Shown piece after piece: positions 27,790 to 38,673 of a stretch of DNA of 64,000 nucleotides. The translations under genes were made by a program, and so were the position numbers. Every line of letters begins with the position of its first letter. Positions within the stretch are counted from its first letter, which is position 1. Source of the DNA: Micromussa lordhowensis (Eukaryota > Cnidaria > Anthozoa > Scleractinia > Lobophylliidae); the NCBI GenBank assembly GCA_964020085.1, contig OZ026602.1:30032977-30096976 (forward strand), read 5' to 3'. The notes below the pieces were generated by a model. That model worked only from the letters and a program-made list of their open reading frames with translations, did not search any database and had not been told where the DNA came from.

Positions 27790-29410
27790 CTGGTAAAATG
27801 AAGAACAGAAGTTAAATTTAATTTTTTTAAGTCAAGAGATCACGCAGACTGCACGCACAACTTCGCGGGCTCTTTGTCACATTTCATAGCGTGGAAGGCA
27901 AATAGTGGCAAAAATTCACCAACTTGAGCATCGTATAATTCACTAACCAGAGGGGCGCTTAGGGGCGCCTGATCATTTTCTGTTAGGAAATTAATCTACT
28001 TTGGAATGGATATTAATTTTGAAGTCTGACAAGTTTGGGTTTGCAGAGAAATCGACGAAAGGTAACATAGACTCGAATTTCACGAAGCGTAACAAAGACC
28101 GGCAGTGAAGCACCGAAGTCGAGCCCTAACTTGTCTGAGAAGTTAAGTTTAGAATCAAAAAGTCTTCAGCAGCTAGCCCAATACCTACTCCAACTTGCCT
28201 GATGGGCTTATCGCAAAGATAAAAACAAGTAGGTAAAAACGATCAAAATTGATACTCACTTCTTCCTAGAAGCCCGCCATGTTGATTTCATGACCACGAT
28301 AAAAGAGCGTTCATGATTCGCTAATACAACCAACCATGATGCCTTTCGGACCGTGTCCAACCTCCTCTGGGTATGTACTGATAAATGTTGCTATATTTCT
28401 TTGACTCCTGCCGTTGCCATCAAGTGGAGATCATTTCACGGTTTTATTGTTACAATCTCTGGTGTAATGGCTTTTTGTAAGCTCGGTTTGTAAGTTTCTC
28501 TTAGAATGAAACACAAATGCAAAAGATACGGAAATTACGTCAATATCCAAACTGAACTAAGCAAATTCAACTGCAGGCTTGTAGTTCGCAAAGTTTCACA
28601 TTGACCAGTTATCTTCACATTATTTACACTCGGTACTTATGCTTTGATTCTTTAAATCAAACTGGCTATGACTTAACTAATGGTCCTTTCGCAAATTTTG
28701 CAATCAGTCGGGTTCGAAGTTGTGCATGTAAACTAGAGTCGCAGATTAAATTAGTGGCTGGAAATCTTAAATTTCCATTTTTCGAAGTTTTGCAAGACAA
28801 GTAAAAGTTAAATCACATCAGGAACAATATTGGGAAAATCGTCTGAACAACCTTGACTTTTTACCGATTCACAATGTTAGGCAATCTCATTTCTATGATG
28901 TGGCAGAGTATGAAAAAATTTCACGGAAGGAAAGTGTAGATATTAAGGAATTTAGACCAAACTGAGGAATATATCTGCCTGTTATTAGATGAGATGTTGC
29001 CATGGTAACGGCCTTAATCCAAAAATTGGCCACCAAAAAATAAGCCTTATTTCAAGAGTATCTCTACAGGGAAAAGTTTCAGATAAATTAAGTTCCCTTA
29101 CTAGCTCGCGTTCTGGGGAGCCACCTTAAACGACGGACTCCGTACCTGTGATTAATTAACAACTATTCACCGAAGTGGAGGTGGCTAGCGGTGTATATTA
29201 TCACACTGTTTTAGTATATACTTCTAAAACAGTGACATAGTATACACCACAAAACATTAATTTGGATGATTTCTTCACTTGTTATGGATGCAAACCGGGA
29301 CGCCATTTTTTCCCAAGTTGCTCAGAGGTAAATAGCACAGGATATCTGCAGTTTGACGAGCCAATCAGCACGCGCGTTTAACACTATCTACTGTTTTAGT
29401 ATATACTAAT
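27790..29410. other. Unassigned gap between the SANT-like and BEN genes
   Basis: No gene recognised. The only structure seen is an imperfect palindrome at about 29190-29250: CACTGTTTTAG and its complement around TATATACT, inside a wider GGTGTATA/TATACACC pair. A second copy of the motif CTGTTTTAGTATATACT lies at 29391-29407. The SANT-like gene starts 9 bp left of this gap, so its promoter should lie within it. Confidence 0.45.
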
Positions 29411-29419
29411 TACAGATAT

Positions 29420-29930
29420 TATCTGTTAGAGTTTAGATGCGGCATCGCCTACCAACGAATACATATCTTCATCAGAATCTTCAGACTTCGAGGATGACAA
29501 TCTACTGTCCTCCATCATCAAGGTGCACCCGATGCAGCAGGAAGATACGATGCAGAACTTCTCCGATGAGGACGACGAAGGTCTGAGTGTTACAGACTTG
29601 CTCTCTAAAGCTATCAGCACCGTCAATGACACGTCAAATGTAAGTAATGGAGTATTTTTAATCTGGAATCGTAGTGAAGGGCAATATTTTCCCATTTACT
29701 ATTCATTGCTTACCATTCAAACGTTCTGCCGCATTCAAACGTTCTGTCGCCAAGCAAGGCATTTCTTTTTATCTTAACTTTGGTTTTAGCCTTGAAATGT
29801 GATTTTGTATTTTATTTTGCTTTGTAATGTAGTTTTTAAAATTCTGGCAGTATTTTTATTAAGTGTAAACTATTTTTAAGATACAGGGCCCCTATGGAGA
29901 CCAGCCTTAGAGCTGAATGGACTAAAATAG

Positions 29931-29964
<34 letters not shown>

Positions 29965-31457
29965 CAGTAATTAAAATTTCACACATGTTTATTACTTTCT
30001 TATTATAGCGGTTGCAACAAAATAGCGAAAACGCCCAAGGACAGGAGGCCGTGACCTCAGAGTTACACCTAATGAGGACTATATTGGAGCGCCTGGAGTG
30101 CTCCTTTGCCAGGCAGGAGGCAAAGATTGACAGGCAGGAGGCTAAGCTTGACCGGCTACTGGAAGAGATGACAAAGGCCCCAGTGACTGTGCCCCAGACT
30201 CATCAGTGTCTTCCACCTGTACCAGCCTTAATGCAGCCACCGAGTTACGGGACGCCATCATTTGAGTATCCGCTGAGGCCGCAAGAGATGAAGGTGTTCG
30301 ATACAACACCGTCCCCTATGATGCAGAGCCAGAGACTATCGGAGAACATAAATGTAACAGGTAGCTGTTAAAGTATAACTTCTTAGAACAAATAGCCTGC
30401 GAGCAGGCTCTTTCGGTGAAAAATGTTAATATCTTGGCAATTTCAATCAATGTCTTTTTAAGTAATTATTTGTTGAGTGAACATGAGTTGATGTGAGATT
30501 TTAGACTCGACTCTGAAACCTTAAAAACATCACTATGAGAAATAAAGACTGCAAGCGTTTTACTTTCCTTTAAAGAGGTTAGGAGAAATGTAACAAAAAA
30601 TCACGCTCTTATTGTGACCCTCACGTAACTTTTGATTTTCAAAACTTACTTACTCTTTAGAAAACGATACAGTCACTTTGGCAGGATATGACAATGTCCG
30701 GGTACAACGAAGACTTTACAACTATGCAAAGGCTGCCCACAAACCAACCGCCATGACGCTACGTCTTGTGGACGAGCTGTTCTCAAAGGAAACTTTATTG
30801 CGGTCAACAGTCCATGGAACTAAGGAGTTTGCTCCTCTGGACCAGGAGATAATTGCTGCCATTAAAGGTATATTTATACCATAGCATGGATAATATATTG
30901 ATATATTAATATACTGTTGATTGGCGAATACAACACAATATTGTTATGAACTCGTAGCCTTGATAAAAATCAGCAATTCTTAACAATCAAGGACTAAAAT
31001 TACCTAAAAATACAGGGATTATTTTGTATTGCTACTTCTTGTTTGATTGTTTCTACTAAAGGACAAGGCCGCTCGATCTCTATATTAAGTGTAGTACAAA
31101 ACTAGAATCAGTCGTTCCTCAAACTTACACTTTGTCTTCAGGCGCGGATCCAGGATTTTGAAATGGGGGGTGAATTTTTGTAATAATGTCAGAGAAATCA
31201 AATATTATTTCAATATTCGAGGGATAAGAAAAAAAGAAAGAAAGAAGGGGACTCAGGAAAAAAAGGGGGGGGGTGAAAATTCACCCATTTCACCTCCCCT
31301 GGATCCGCGCCTGGTCTTACCTTTATTATTTTCAGAGGAAGTGCTAACAGCCTTTGCATTCCAATGCCGAAGCACCGAAGACCGTATCCGAATGTGGGAG
31401 CAGTGTAAAGTTAAGAAAAATGGACAAGCAAACCCGCTCGGATTAGAAGTTCATTAA
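29420..31457 (+). CDS. BEN-domain protein gene
   Basis: Four exons with matching phases: to 29639 (donor GTAAGT), 30009-30360 (acceptor TATAG, donor GTAGCT), 30661-30867 (acceptor TTTAG, donor GTATAT) and 31336-31457 ending at TAA. Exon 1 is acidic (many Ser/Asp/Glu); its true start is unclear, with ATG 29532 as the first in-frame choice. Exon 2 has a heptad-like helix with repeated RQEAK-D-R units, then a Pro/Met-rich linker. Exons 3 and 4 make a BEN domain: TLRLVDELFSKETLLRSTVHG, then LDQEIIAAIK and EEVLTAFAF. BEN domains bind DNA or chromatin proteins. No stops or frameshifts, so this may be a working host gene or a domesticated one. Confidence 0.7.
29932..29964. repeat. (ACTT)n microsatellite
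   Basis: About eight ACTT units inside intron 1 of the BEN gene. Confidence 0.9.
31140..31315. mobile_element. Small inverted-end MITE in BEN intron 3
   Basis: The ends read CAGGCGCGGATCCAGG (near 31139-31154) and the complement CCTGGATCCGCGCCTGG (near 31299-31315). The middle is purine-rich with GAAAT and G-runs, and an inner TTCACCC pairs with GGGTGAA. A non-autonomous DNA element of this GGCGCGGATCC type is common in animal genomes. No coding capacity. Confidence 0.7.
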
Positions 31458-32600
31458 GGTTTAAAGATTTTTTTCCTTTGAATGTTTTTACTCTATGCTT
31501 TTCAAGTCGTTAATTTGTATAGTTATTGCGAATTGAAAAATTATAAGGTAACTAAGCCGAAATAAGAAAAAGGGAAAAGCAAACCCGCTCAGATTAAAAG
31601 TTCATGTTAAGATTTGTTAAGATTTTTTTTCATTTGAGTTTTGAAAATTGATGTATCTACTCTAGGCATCTCGTTATTATAAGGCAACTTTAGGCTATCT
31701 CGGCTTTTTGAGCTCAGTTGCTATATGTATCTGTTTTAGAACATTTTATTAAATTTTTAAAACATGGATCTCTGTGTATTTTCTCGGTGTAAATGTGTTT
31801 AGGATGAGATAGGGTAACAATCTCTTTATATCATAGGGAATTAAAGTAGAAAAAAAATTACGGCTCATAAAACAACTATCCAACCTTTGTGTTATTAAGC
31901 CCCAACAATAGCCAGGTATACGGGAGCTCTCACCTAGTTCCGCTGATTCGAATTGTGAGCAAGTTTGTATTCAAGAACCCGAGGTTCGTTGTCCAATTTA
32001 AGAGTTCGTCAACACAGACTTTGGATAAAATTAGCGGCTGTTCACGATCTAAAAATACTGAAAACTCCGAATACGAAATAACAGTAGTCTGCAAACACAT
32101 ACGTGTTTCCGACCAATGCGTTTGTCTCTCCTGGCATGACGGAGACAAAGCAATGACGGGAAGTACATCTGTTTGACGCAGTCAGGCAAGTTGAAACGCA
32201 AGGGAACTGGTATCGAATTAACAAAAGCACACGGTCTTACGAGCGATTGGCATTGACTCGAAATGTTCATCAACGTAGAAACGTTCATAACAAACCATCA
32301 AACATGTGAAATTTATTTCTTTGCGGACGTCAGCCACGTAACTTCAGATATTTTGGGTTTTCTGTGGAACAAACAGAGGTTGCTGACATTACGAGAATGG
32401 TAAGTCTCTCAGAAATCTGTTCAGTACGTCGCACCGTTTCTCAACTGAGCCAAGCCAGCGAATTGCTTAAAACTCTTCGGCAATAGCATTTCTACCCTTT
32501 GTATGTTAGATGCGTGACTTATTTACACATTCAATGATTGAAAATTACAACTTGTAAGCTATCCGCTTCAATTGAAAAGCACAGTCACGAATGAAAAACA
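31458..32600. other. Unassigned sequence after the BEN gene
   Basis: No recognised gene. Short frames on both strands at 31889-32288 overlap each other and have no family signature. AT-rich, with a partial duplication of the BEN 3' end sequence (AAGCAAACCCGCTC at about 31423 and 31577). Confidence 0.4.
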
Positions 32601-32615
32601 AAGATATATTTCGTG

Positions 32616-32649
32616 TACATACATACATACATACATACATACATACATA
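32616..32649. repeat. (TACA)n microsatellite
   Basis: Eight or nine ACAT units in a row. Confidence 0.9.
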
Positions 32650-32739
32650 ACCAGCCGATCATATCGATCACGTAGAGGAGTTAACACGAACGCTGCTAAA
32701 CTATTGTTGAGTGTCTAGCGAAATTGCGCGTCTTGACTA

Positions 32740-33334
32740 GCGAAGTAACTCGAATTGTCGTTGAGGCAACGAAAGTTCTTGGATATATCGCTCTTTGTTC
32801 CAGCGAAAAAGCGTTCGAAACGTCGCAAAGTTCCGTTCAAACTTTTACACAAACTTTCGCGCGAAAGTTCGGGGGAACAAAGAACGAAATTCGCGCATTT
32901 CGCTTGCATTACTTTTGCACAATACTGTAAACCGCTTAGAAATGTTGACCATTTAACGCTTGATGTTCCTTTCAGCAGGACTGACCTCTTTAAGAATTCG
33001 TTTTTTGTTCGAATCTGTCATCTGTGGAACGATTTACCTCTTGGTATAAGAGAATCAAATACCTTGTCAATTTTTCGTAAGAATTTGATACCTTTTTATT
33101 ATGATAAGTTTAATGTTGATTTTTTTAACTTTCATTGTAATTTTACCTAATCTTTGTTATATTCATAGTAATTTTTTAGATAATTGTATTACCTAATTAA
33201 TTCTATAGATTTTTATATAACGTAATGATAGGTGGCTTATTTTTAAGGAGTCTAGTACTCTGTTTTAAGCTTACCTCAGATTGAGCGTTTTTTTCTGAAG
33301 TTTGATTAAATAAATAAATAAATAAATAAATAAA
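32740..33334 (+). mobile_element. 5'-truncated LINE, RT C-terminus and tail
   Basis: The frame 32755-33150 ends in the block RNVDHLTLDVPFSRTDLFKNSFFVR, then WNDLPLGIRESNTLSIFR, which is the C-terminal region typical of CR1/RTE-like reverse transcriptases. A 3' UTR follows and the copy finishes in (AAAT)n at 33307-33334. Everything 5' of this is missing, as usual for dead-on-arrival LINE copies. The second viral fragment begins directly after the tail. Confidence 0.7.
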
Positions 33335-33752
33335 TGAAACAATCAAATACGTCAATCACTCCTTTGAAAGAACCAAACAAGAACACAATAGTGTAAATGA
33401 TGTCATACTAAAGTCAGCCTTAGTATATCAATATCTTTACCTCAGAAATTACAAGACATGCATATCAATTGATGAGGTACTCAGACTAAATGACAACGAA
33501 ATCGGTCTGATTGGCCCTGGAAATGGATGCCTCACACATTTTCTTGAAAGAATATTCAATCAGTCAGACATATTACACTCACATAGCATTCTACATGATG
33601 CTTTCGGTCGATTCTATGCCCATCATCAATTAGACCGAGGGTACACATATGTCATACCCAAGAACCGAACACTGAAATGTATTAAAAGATCTCCATTATG
33701 CGGTCAGATTTCTGGATTAATATATTGCGTATCCAAAATAATCAAAATATAA
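33335..33752 (+). pseudogene. Possible phospholipase-A2-like virion protein fragment
   Basis: An open frame without ATG runs from the microsatellite to TAA 33750-33752. It contains LIGPGNGCL (Gly-rich loop as in the calcium site of secreted and parvoviral PLA2) and about 25 residues later SILHDAFGRFY, where HD could be the PLA2 catalytic pair; a GYTYV and a CGQISG segment follow. The spacing roughly fits viral PLA2 domains, which open membranes during entry, but the Cys framework is not clear. The N-terminus is missing. The neighbouring genes support a viral origin. This is a tentative call. Confidence 0.35.
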
Positions 33753-33766
33753 AAAATATATAAACA

Positions 33767-34309
33767 ATGTATATGAAAGAGCCACGAAAAAGGATAAACA
33801 CGTTGAATGGTATCATTCATAATAAAGGACCATTGAAAATCATATTCAACTGGAATCATATTTCAGATAAACTGACAGAAGAACAGATCGAAGAATTAAA
33901 ATCTTACTACAAAACATATCATAAAAAGTGTTGGGCTCACAAACAAGCATTAAAAAGCTTCAAAAAACAGAAATTACTTGGAAACTCATAGTCCATTATC
34001 TTCGCATCTGGAGGTGTTGCTTCCAGTATAGCAACTGGTGGTATCGGTTTGATTGCAGTCAGTGCAGCAGCACTTTTGATCCAGGGTTGGATGTCGCATA
34101 AAAACCTTGATCTTAACATCCAAAATTGTACCTATGCTCACCAAAGCTGTCACCATTTGCTAAATGAAATAAAAGATATGTTGAGAAATGGAAATTTCAA
34201 TTCATCTCATATTTACAACATGATGAAAAACATCGATAATTACGTGACAGACAACAGTCCCATTGTTGACAAGTATTTCATAAAATACGATGAAAAATTC
34301 ACACATTAA
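33767..34309 (+). pseudogene. Viral-type membrane protein with one in-frame TAG
   Basis: The frame from ATG 33767 runs to TAA 34307-34309 with a single TAG at 33989-33991. Order of parts: a basic N-terminus, an amphipathic helix ending YYKTYHKKCWAHKQ, a KSFKKQKLLG segment, then after the stop a Gly/Ser/Ala-rich hydrophobic hairpin (FASGGVASSIATGGIGLIA, then a second span), SHKNLDLNIQN and a helical tail with an NGNFN turn. The same order is seen in the intact Polinton protein at 19976-20602 although sequence identity is low. I recognise the family from cnidarian genomes without a known function. Confidence 0.55.
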
Positions 34310-34857
34310 TTATCGACTGAATTCTATCGCCTATCAATGATTGAACCTTTTCCCAATATTGTTCATAAGATTTAAATGTCCTCTTCGACTTCGTTACACT
34401 GATATCTTTGTAAGGAAGCCCGAGCATCTTGAATAATTGCTTGATAATATATTTAATACTCATCATTCGTTTGCGTCCATCATTAACCTCATGGACAACA
34501 CTGTCAATCTCAACAAATATTTTGTGGATCAGCTCTGTTTGTTTATGAGTTAAATAGATATTATTCTCAAAAGATATACTATCCAACACATTCTGAATAT
34601 GGTATTTCCGATGATAAACCGATTTCCGTCGTATCCTATGCATATTATCATAGAAGTTAAAGTACTCTGTGACATAATCATAACCGTGAACTAAACCACA
34701 ATTCACACAGATATTCATACCATTTAGTTTCGATATCCTGTTCACTACAACATGACTCAACCACTTTGTGATATTCTACTAATAGTCGATCACAAAAAGG
34801 ACATGTCGACTCCCCCATATTATTTAATTCATTGTGAATTTGAGAATTACAATCCAT
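34299..34857 (-). pseudogene. VLTF3-like viral late transcription factor, frameshifted
   Basis: The ATG at 34857 opens a zinc-binding N-terminus with CPFC and, nearby, a CC pair; a frameshift at about 34735-34750 moves the reading to the frame that carries CVNCGLVHGYDYV and then IRRKSVYHRKYHI, a DGRKRMMSIKYIIKQLFKMLGL block and a C-terminal WEKVQSLIGDRI. This matches the poxvirus VLTF3-like family (late gene transcription factor) found in nucleocytoplasmic large DNA viruses and some smaller relatives. It is convergent with the membrane-protein gene, overlapping it by about 11 bp. It is unrelated to the Polinton gene set and marks a second viral integration. Confidence 0.75.
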
Positions 34858-34869
34858 CTTATATTATTA

Positions 34870-36600
34870 GTAAAGATAATATTTTTTAAAGCCACAACAA
34901 ATTTCAGCATAAACTTTTTGAGTAAATTTTACTCACAAAATTTATAATTAAAACACTTGAAACACAATACTATGACTCATTTTCCTGGGGAACCCCCTAT
35001 TGTATGACATCATCGACTTCCTGTTTTTCCAAACATGTTCAGACCTGCTAGCGGGGAATCCCTGAATATAACATCCGGTTTTCCGAGAAGGTCAAATATT
35101 CAAAATAATTTGGTGGATGCATACAAGATATCCATCTTTATTAATAGCACGCAAATGATATTTTTTTCAATTTGAAAGTACCATCATCACTTATAATTTC
35201 AGGCATATACATATTGGTTACATTAATTTATCTTAAAGATGGAAAAACAAGCTATGCATACGGACATAAAAATATCAAACAGGAGTCGTTTTCCTTGATT
35301 CCCATATTTTGATATTAGGTTTTGATCCTAGTTTTGGATCCTATGTTTGAAAACCAAGCATGGGATTCTATATTTGACCTTGGATTTTTCATTCAGATTT
35401 TTGATCTCATATTTGACCTTGACTTTGGATTTCGGATTTTTGATCTCATATTTTTTATCTCGTATTTTTGATCCAGCGTAAATAATAAAATCAGGGAAAC
35501 AAAATGGAAAATGGTCTGGGACCCCCAACTACTATACTACTAGTTTTGCTTAAATGAATCTTACTACATTTTTGCCTCAACAGTTGTCGCAGTTGTAGCT
35601 CGCAGCCAGGCCTTGCAACTCATGTGGGAACAACATGTGACAAATTATAACAAGCAATTCTGAGTTGGTAAAACTCTAGTTTTGAACAACCTGGGTTTAC
35701 CACACACCTTGGTGTCTTCATTTGTCATTTATAAAACAACAAATAACAGCTTTGTCATCATGTCTTCCTGGTTGTTGACAGGTTTTTGGATGAGAAGATA
35801 GCACATGTAATTTTGTGGAAAAGAGATAATTATTCTATGTTCAGGGGTCTAAGGTGTCAATGTACTCCAGTAAATCAAAGTATAGTTGTAGAGCTTCTTC
35901 TGCAGTTGTTTGGTGTTTCCAGTCCCTTGTCTTCTTGGATCATTTCCGCCAGTTCTTTAAAGTGTGGGGACAACCCTTTTCTTTGGGACGTTCTGCACAC
36001 ATCTCTTCAGCAATTTAAAACTCATCCATTTTGAAAGGACATGAATAATCTTGTGCACCCATTACTGCCAAATAGTTGTGGTTTTCGTATTTCCTTTCTA
36101 GCCTTTAGAAGTTTCTTTGCATTGTCATTTTACATGTTTTTGTGGTTAGTCCGAGGATATGTTTACCCACGTACAATGTTAGAGACAAAGAAAGCTATTA
36201 TCCTTTGCCACACTTAGAAGTTCTTCTAACGTGTTCAGGAAAACTCTCAGTTCAGGTCAGCCTTTCAACCTGTTAACATCAAGTTTCTTAAGGCTTCTAT
36301 GTTACAACTCGTGAAATTCCTCAAGCGGACACAGAAGCAAGAATTGCATCTTTTGTATTTTATAGTTCATTCTACTCTTGGAACAATTGTTTCTAAGTTT
36401 CACAGTCCGTTCTAGTTAGTCTAATTATAGTTTTTGTCATATTTACTTGTTAGTTTTCGGAAACTGCTTTGGTTATTGCTCTGTTACACCACCTGGTTTA
36501 CCGCTTTGTTATATTGCTTCGCTACACATCATTTCATGTGCAAGTACTGCTTTTTACAAGGTTTTGAGCGTCTATGTGACGTGTTGTAGCTATCCAGGCT
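34870..36600. other. AT-rich unassigned DNA with a degenerate short repeat
   Basis: No gene recognised. At 35325-35480 the phrases TTTTTGATCTCATATTTGA and TTTGGATTT recur in a degenerate tandem pattern with a period of roughly 25-45 bases. A palindrome-like GAGTAAATTTTACTC lies at about 34919-34934, near where the viral fragment ends. Confidence 0.5.
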
Positions 36601-36811
36601 ATTGTTTCTAAAGCATGTTAATAATAATAACAATAATAATAATAATAATAAAACTACTTATATAGCGCTTATCCAGTCCTGTTCTAAGCGCTTTACAAAA
36701 ATAGAAAAAGAAAATCGTAGATATTAAAATGATATTAAAAGTAGGTCCCAAGTTTACGTTAACAAAGATTTAAATATTCATAAAAATGGATGTCTAAGAT
36801 CTAGGCATTTG

Positions 36812-38665
36812 TCATGAGTAAGAAAAGAATTCATACATATTAAAATAATTTTTAAAAAGATGAGTCTTAAGTTTACGTTTAAAAAGATTTAAATTGTCAC
36901 AAGAACGAATGTCATCAGGTAGTTTGTTCCACAGTTCAGGTGCCGACACAGCAGAAGCTCTAAAGCCATAAGACTTGAGATGAAAGTTGACAGGAGTCAG
37001 GCGTAATGTTGAGGATGGCCGGAGCGTTCTTGAAGTTGAATAGCGGCATATCAGGTCTTGAATGCAGATAGGAGACTGCTGGTGAAGAGCTTTATGGGTG
37101 AGCAGAATTATTTTGAATTTAACTTGCTCAGAAATTGGAAGCCAGTGCAGTTCGAACAAAATAGCGGTGATGTGGTCGTATTTGTGAGAGCTTGTAATAA
37201 GTCGAGCTGCTGCATTCTGCACTGATTAAAGCTTTTTAATAACGTATTTGGGGACGCCGTATAAAAGAGAGTTACAGTGATCCAACTTGGAGGTTACAAA
37301 GGCGTGGACTAGAGTCTCAATGGTTTTAGTGGATAGGAATTTTTTTTATACGGGAAATGTTCCGAAGATGATAGAGGGCAGATTTACAGACGGATTTGAC
37401 ATGAGGGAGCATTGACATAGTACTATCGAAAACGACACCAATATTTCTGGAAGATGAAGACGGCTGAATTATATCGGAACCAAAATGAAGTGGAGGTAAA
37501 GACTGTTTGACGGTTATGCTTTGAGTAAAGGTAAAGAAGTTCAGTTTTGTCTTTGTTTAGCTTCAGCTTATTTAAGGCCATCCACTTATCAAGATCGGAT
37601 GTGCAATTCTCGATTTTAACAATGTTACTGGTTAATTCCAGATCGTCGTTAACAGAAAAAGAAATGTACAACTGAGTGTCATCAGCATAGAAATGAAATT
37701 GCATGTCATGGAAACATAAAAATGTCGGCAAGTGGAGCAGTGTAGAGTAGGTAGAGGATTGGTCCAAGGACGGAACCTTGAGGTACTCCACACTTGAGCT
37801 CACAAGACTGTGACTTCTTCCCATCGATTAAGACGACTTGTGTGTGGTTAGTAAGGTAGGAGCGGAACCAGTCAAGTGCAGTGCCACATATTGCAAATTG
37901 CGAATTCAATCTTTTGAGCAGTATTTCATAGTCAACAGTGTCAAATGCAGTGGAGAGATCTAGTAGCAGAAGCATGACACAGTGGCGATTATCGATAGGA
38001 AGCAAAATGTCACTTTGAACACGGACAAGGGCGGTTTCACAGCTGTGGAATGATTTGTAGGCAGATTGTAGCGGCTCTGTAACTTGGTAAGAGTCAGGAT
38101 AAGCTTGAAGACGCAAGGCCACAACCTTCTCAATAACTTTCGAGATAACCTTGAGGTTCGAGATAGGTGTAAAATTACTAAGGACTTTGTGGTCCAGGTT
38201 CGGTTTCTTGAGAACAGGGGTTAAGACAGCATTTTTAAGGGCTGAAGGTAGAAGACCAGATACCAGCGACAAGTTTACAATACCACAAATAGATGATAAA
38301 AGCAGGTCAAAATGTTCTCTAAGTAACGTAGCAGGTAAAGGATCTAGACAGCATGATTTCTGCACAACAGAGCGAGCAATCTTTGATAATTCAAGATTTG
38401 AAGTAGGTGAGAAGTTGCTAAGCTTGCAATCAGTGGTGGAAATATCCAGTGAGGAAAAGAAATCGGGAATCTCTGAAGGAGGAGCTATACTTCTAATATG
38501 GGTTACTTTATCTTCGAAAAAGGTGGCAAATGAATTAGCGAGTTCTTCAGCCAATGTGCTGGTTGGAAAACTTTTCTCTGCTTTCCTGTGGAGACGGTCA
38601 ATTAAACGAAATAGGGCTTTGTTGTCGTTGCCAGCCTCCGAGATAAGATTAGAGTAATAATCCAT
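36812..38665 (-). pseudogene. CR1/L2-like LINE, reverse transcriptase
   Basis: From 38665 downward: a helical linker, [21 protein letters not shown], the catalytic [14 protein letters not shown] (motif A, near 37945), [10 protein letters not shown] (motif B, near 37770), then after a frame change near 37715 the FYADDTQLY box (motif C, near 37690). Further frame changes at 37500 and near 37350 (an A8 run) lead to the C-terminal block LITSSHKYDHITAIL and WNKLPDDIR at 36812-37222. All catalytic Asp residues are present, but the frame is broken in at least three places. Confidence 0.85.
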
Positions 38666-38673
38666 TTTTGACT

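Noticed and set aside
35786..36034. 82-codon ORF as a gene
   Set aside because: No start context, family signature or neighbouring gene to support it.
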